A stretch of 25,148 bases of DNA from JAWLHA01 sp041690535 (GTDB lineage Bacteria; Pseudomonadota; Gammaproteobacteria; Thiohalomonadales; Thiohalomonadaceae). The notes below the pieces were generated by a model. It was not told where the DNA came from. It did not search any database and worked only from the letters and a program-made list of their open reading frames with translations. The position numbers were made by a program, and so were the translations under genes. Below are positions 23,943-25,148 of this stretch, in pieces. Every line of letters begins with the position of its first letter. Positions within the stretch are counted from its first letter, which is position 1. Where the stretch lies: NCBI GenBank assembly GCA_041690535.1, contig JAWLHA010000060.1, positions 1 to 25,148 of the forward strand, written 5' to 3'.

Positions 23943-24971
23943 ATGGACACACTGAAGTCACTGCATAGCCCTCGGCACGGGAGGCAACTGCTGCGGGTCG
24001 GTACGGCGCTCTGCCTTGCCATCGTATTTGGTTTTGCACTCACCTGGCTACTGACCCTCGGAGACTACCCGGTAGCACGCACCGTGGTCGATGACCCCAC
24101 GCTGCCGGTGATCGAGGCCAATGGTTACCGCTTCCATGGCGAAACGTTCGGGGATGCCGGGGCGCCTCCGCTCATCGTCGTTCACGGGGGGCCCGGCTGG
24201 GACTACCGCAGCCTGCTGCCCCTCGCGGCGTTGGCCGATGACTATCGTGTCGTCTTTTATGACCAACGCGGTAGCGGTCTCTCACCGCGCGTGGCGGCGG
24301 AGGAGCTCAGCCTGGAGTCGTCCCTGTCGGATCTCGATGCGTTGGTGGAGAGATTTCGTACCGGGGATCGGGTCACCCTTGTCGGCCATTCATGGGGTGC
24401 GATGCTGGTGGCCGCCTATCTCGGCCGAGCGCCGGAAAAAGTAAGTCGGGCGGTGCTCGCCGAACCTGGATTCCTCAATGCCGAGTTGTTCGAGCGCTCC
24501 GGCATTCGCATGGGGCCGCGCTGGGAGGCAGGCTATTTGCTTTTCGCGGTACGGCGCTGGTTTGAGTCCTTGCATATCACTGGTCCCGACACGGAGGCGC
24601 CCTTGGACTACTTCCTCGGCGAGGCTGCCGCCCACGCAAATCCGGAATACTACTGCAACGGTCGAATTCCGCAGGTGGGGACGCTTCGTTGGCGCGCCGG
24701 CGCCACGGCCATGGGGTCCATACTCGGATCGGCGATGGACGATGAAGGGCGCATGCGCTTTGACGTTACCCGCGGACTCGACAGGTTCACAGGGCCGGTG
24801 CTGCTGTTGGCCAGCGAATGCAACAACCTGATTGGGCTCGCCCAGCAGGAGCGCCACGCAACCTACTTCAGCTCGGTGGAACTTGCAGTGATTCCGGATA
24901 GTGGCCACATGCTGTTTGCAGAACAGCCCCAAGCCGCCATGGCGGTAGTGCGTCGGTTTCTGGCAAGGTGA
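23943..24971 (+). CDS. Membrane-anchored alpha/beta hydrolase (proline iminopeptidase-like, S33)
   Basis: The product has 342 residues from the ATG at 23943, with GGAG eight bases upstream. A hydrophobic segment at about 18-40, after a basic start, is a likely inner-membrane anchor with the enzyme outside. The S33 motifs are HGGPG (81-85, oxyanion loop), 'VVFYDQRGSGLS' (103-114) and the nucleophile Ser150 in GHSWG. The catalytic histidine is His322 in 'IPDSGHMLF'. At the place of the usual acid, the sequence reads 'LLLASECNNLIG' (287-298), with Glu292 rather than Asp, so the triad acid is uncertain. Proline iminopeptidases release N-terminal proline, but many relatives are esterases or epoxide hydrolases. 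Control by the adjacent TetR is likely, given the operator in front of this gene. Confidence 0.87.
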   Translation: MDTLKSLHSPRHGRQLLRVGTALCLAIVFGFALTWLLTLGDYPVARTVVDDPTLPVIEANGYRFHGETFGDAGAPPLIVVHGGPGWDYRSLLPLAALADDYRVVFYDQRGSGLSPRVAAEELSLESSLSDLDALVERFRTGDRVTLVGHSWGAMLVAAYLGRAPEKVSRAVLAEPGFLNAELFERSGIRMGPRWEAGYLLFAVRRWFESLHITGPDTEAPLDYFLGEAAAHANPEYYCNGRIPQVGTLRWRAGATAMGSILGSAMDDEGRMRFDVTRGLDRFTGPVLLLASECNNLIGLAQQERHATYFSSVELAVIPDSGHMLFAEQPQAAMAVVRRFLAR

Positions 24972-25035
24972 GTTGTGCGGCTGTGGGTTGGCAAACACAA
25001 ACGCGCAGATAGCGCAAGCACACCAGCCGGGGGGG

Positions 25036-25148
25036 CAGGGTAAACGCATACTTACGTCAAGGCCGTGCTGTGAGCGATGTAAGTCCTTGAAAGCAGGTGC
25101 GCTGTAAATACATCCGTGTACGCTCGACGGCCGCGTCCATGCGGCCGA
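25036..25148. repeat. Partial copy of palindromic repeat family A (left half)
   Basis: These 113 bases match 595-707 of the complete copy with about eight differences, starting CAGGGT and ending in the central hairpin (GTCCATGCGGCCGA), where the window stops. The left flank is GCCGGGGGGG. The right half is outside the window. Confidence 0.88.

Overview
The window looks like a stretch of chromosome from a high-GC gammaproteobacterium. The support is the run rph-rdgB-hemW, an E. coli-like ArfB and MtfA, and proteobacterial dispersed repeats. I cannot name the genus. Both ends of the window fall inside copies of the same palindromic repeat, so the ends are probably assembly breakpoints.

Layout. 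1-850: a half copy of the repeat, a + strand terminator, a small minus-strand gene for a lone substrate domain of a D-2-hydroxyacid dehydrogenase, and a complete 166-bp copy of the repeat with a 10-bp target duplication. 851-3614 (+): cytidylate-kinase-like protein, an orphan ATP synthase epsilon subunit, the MtfA peptidase and a LOG-family protein. 3702-11207 (-), read from right to left: a 1330-residue membrane sensor ending in an HD-GYP domain, a TerB-like protein, glycogen phosphorylase, and a small DUF2934 protein with a lysine-rich tail. 11313-11508: a third repeat copy, between divergent genes. 11591-14193 (+): rph, rdgB, hemW. 14194-14830: a gene-free block of REP-like repeats that runs into the stop codon of arfB (-). 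15538-16711 (+): a LysE-type exporter and a GNAT acetyltransferase. 17014-21177 (-): two lipoproteins, one with two c-type heme sites and one PhoX/DUF839-like with a short collagen-like linker. 21271-21445: a second kind of MITE-like element with a 7-bp target duplication. 21512-24971 (+): two regulator-enzyme pairs, MerR with an MDR-family oxidoreductase and TetR with a membrane-anchored alpha/beta hydrolase. Each pair has a readable operator.

Working together. The minus-strand group 11207-3702 may couple a sensed ligand and c-di-GMP turnover to glycogen use. The two surface lipoproteins are neighbours but are separated by an apparent terminator. The MerR operator has the stretched 20-bp promoter spacer typical of that family. 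The TetR gene is flanked by two copies of one 15-bp palindrome, which suggests control of itself and of the hydrolase.

The most unusual content is the non-coding repeats: at least three families of hairpin elements, two with target-site duplications that can be read directly. I found no tRNA, rRNA, CRISPR array, transposase gene or replication origin.
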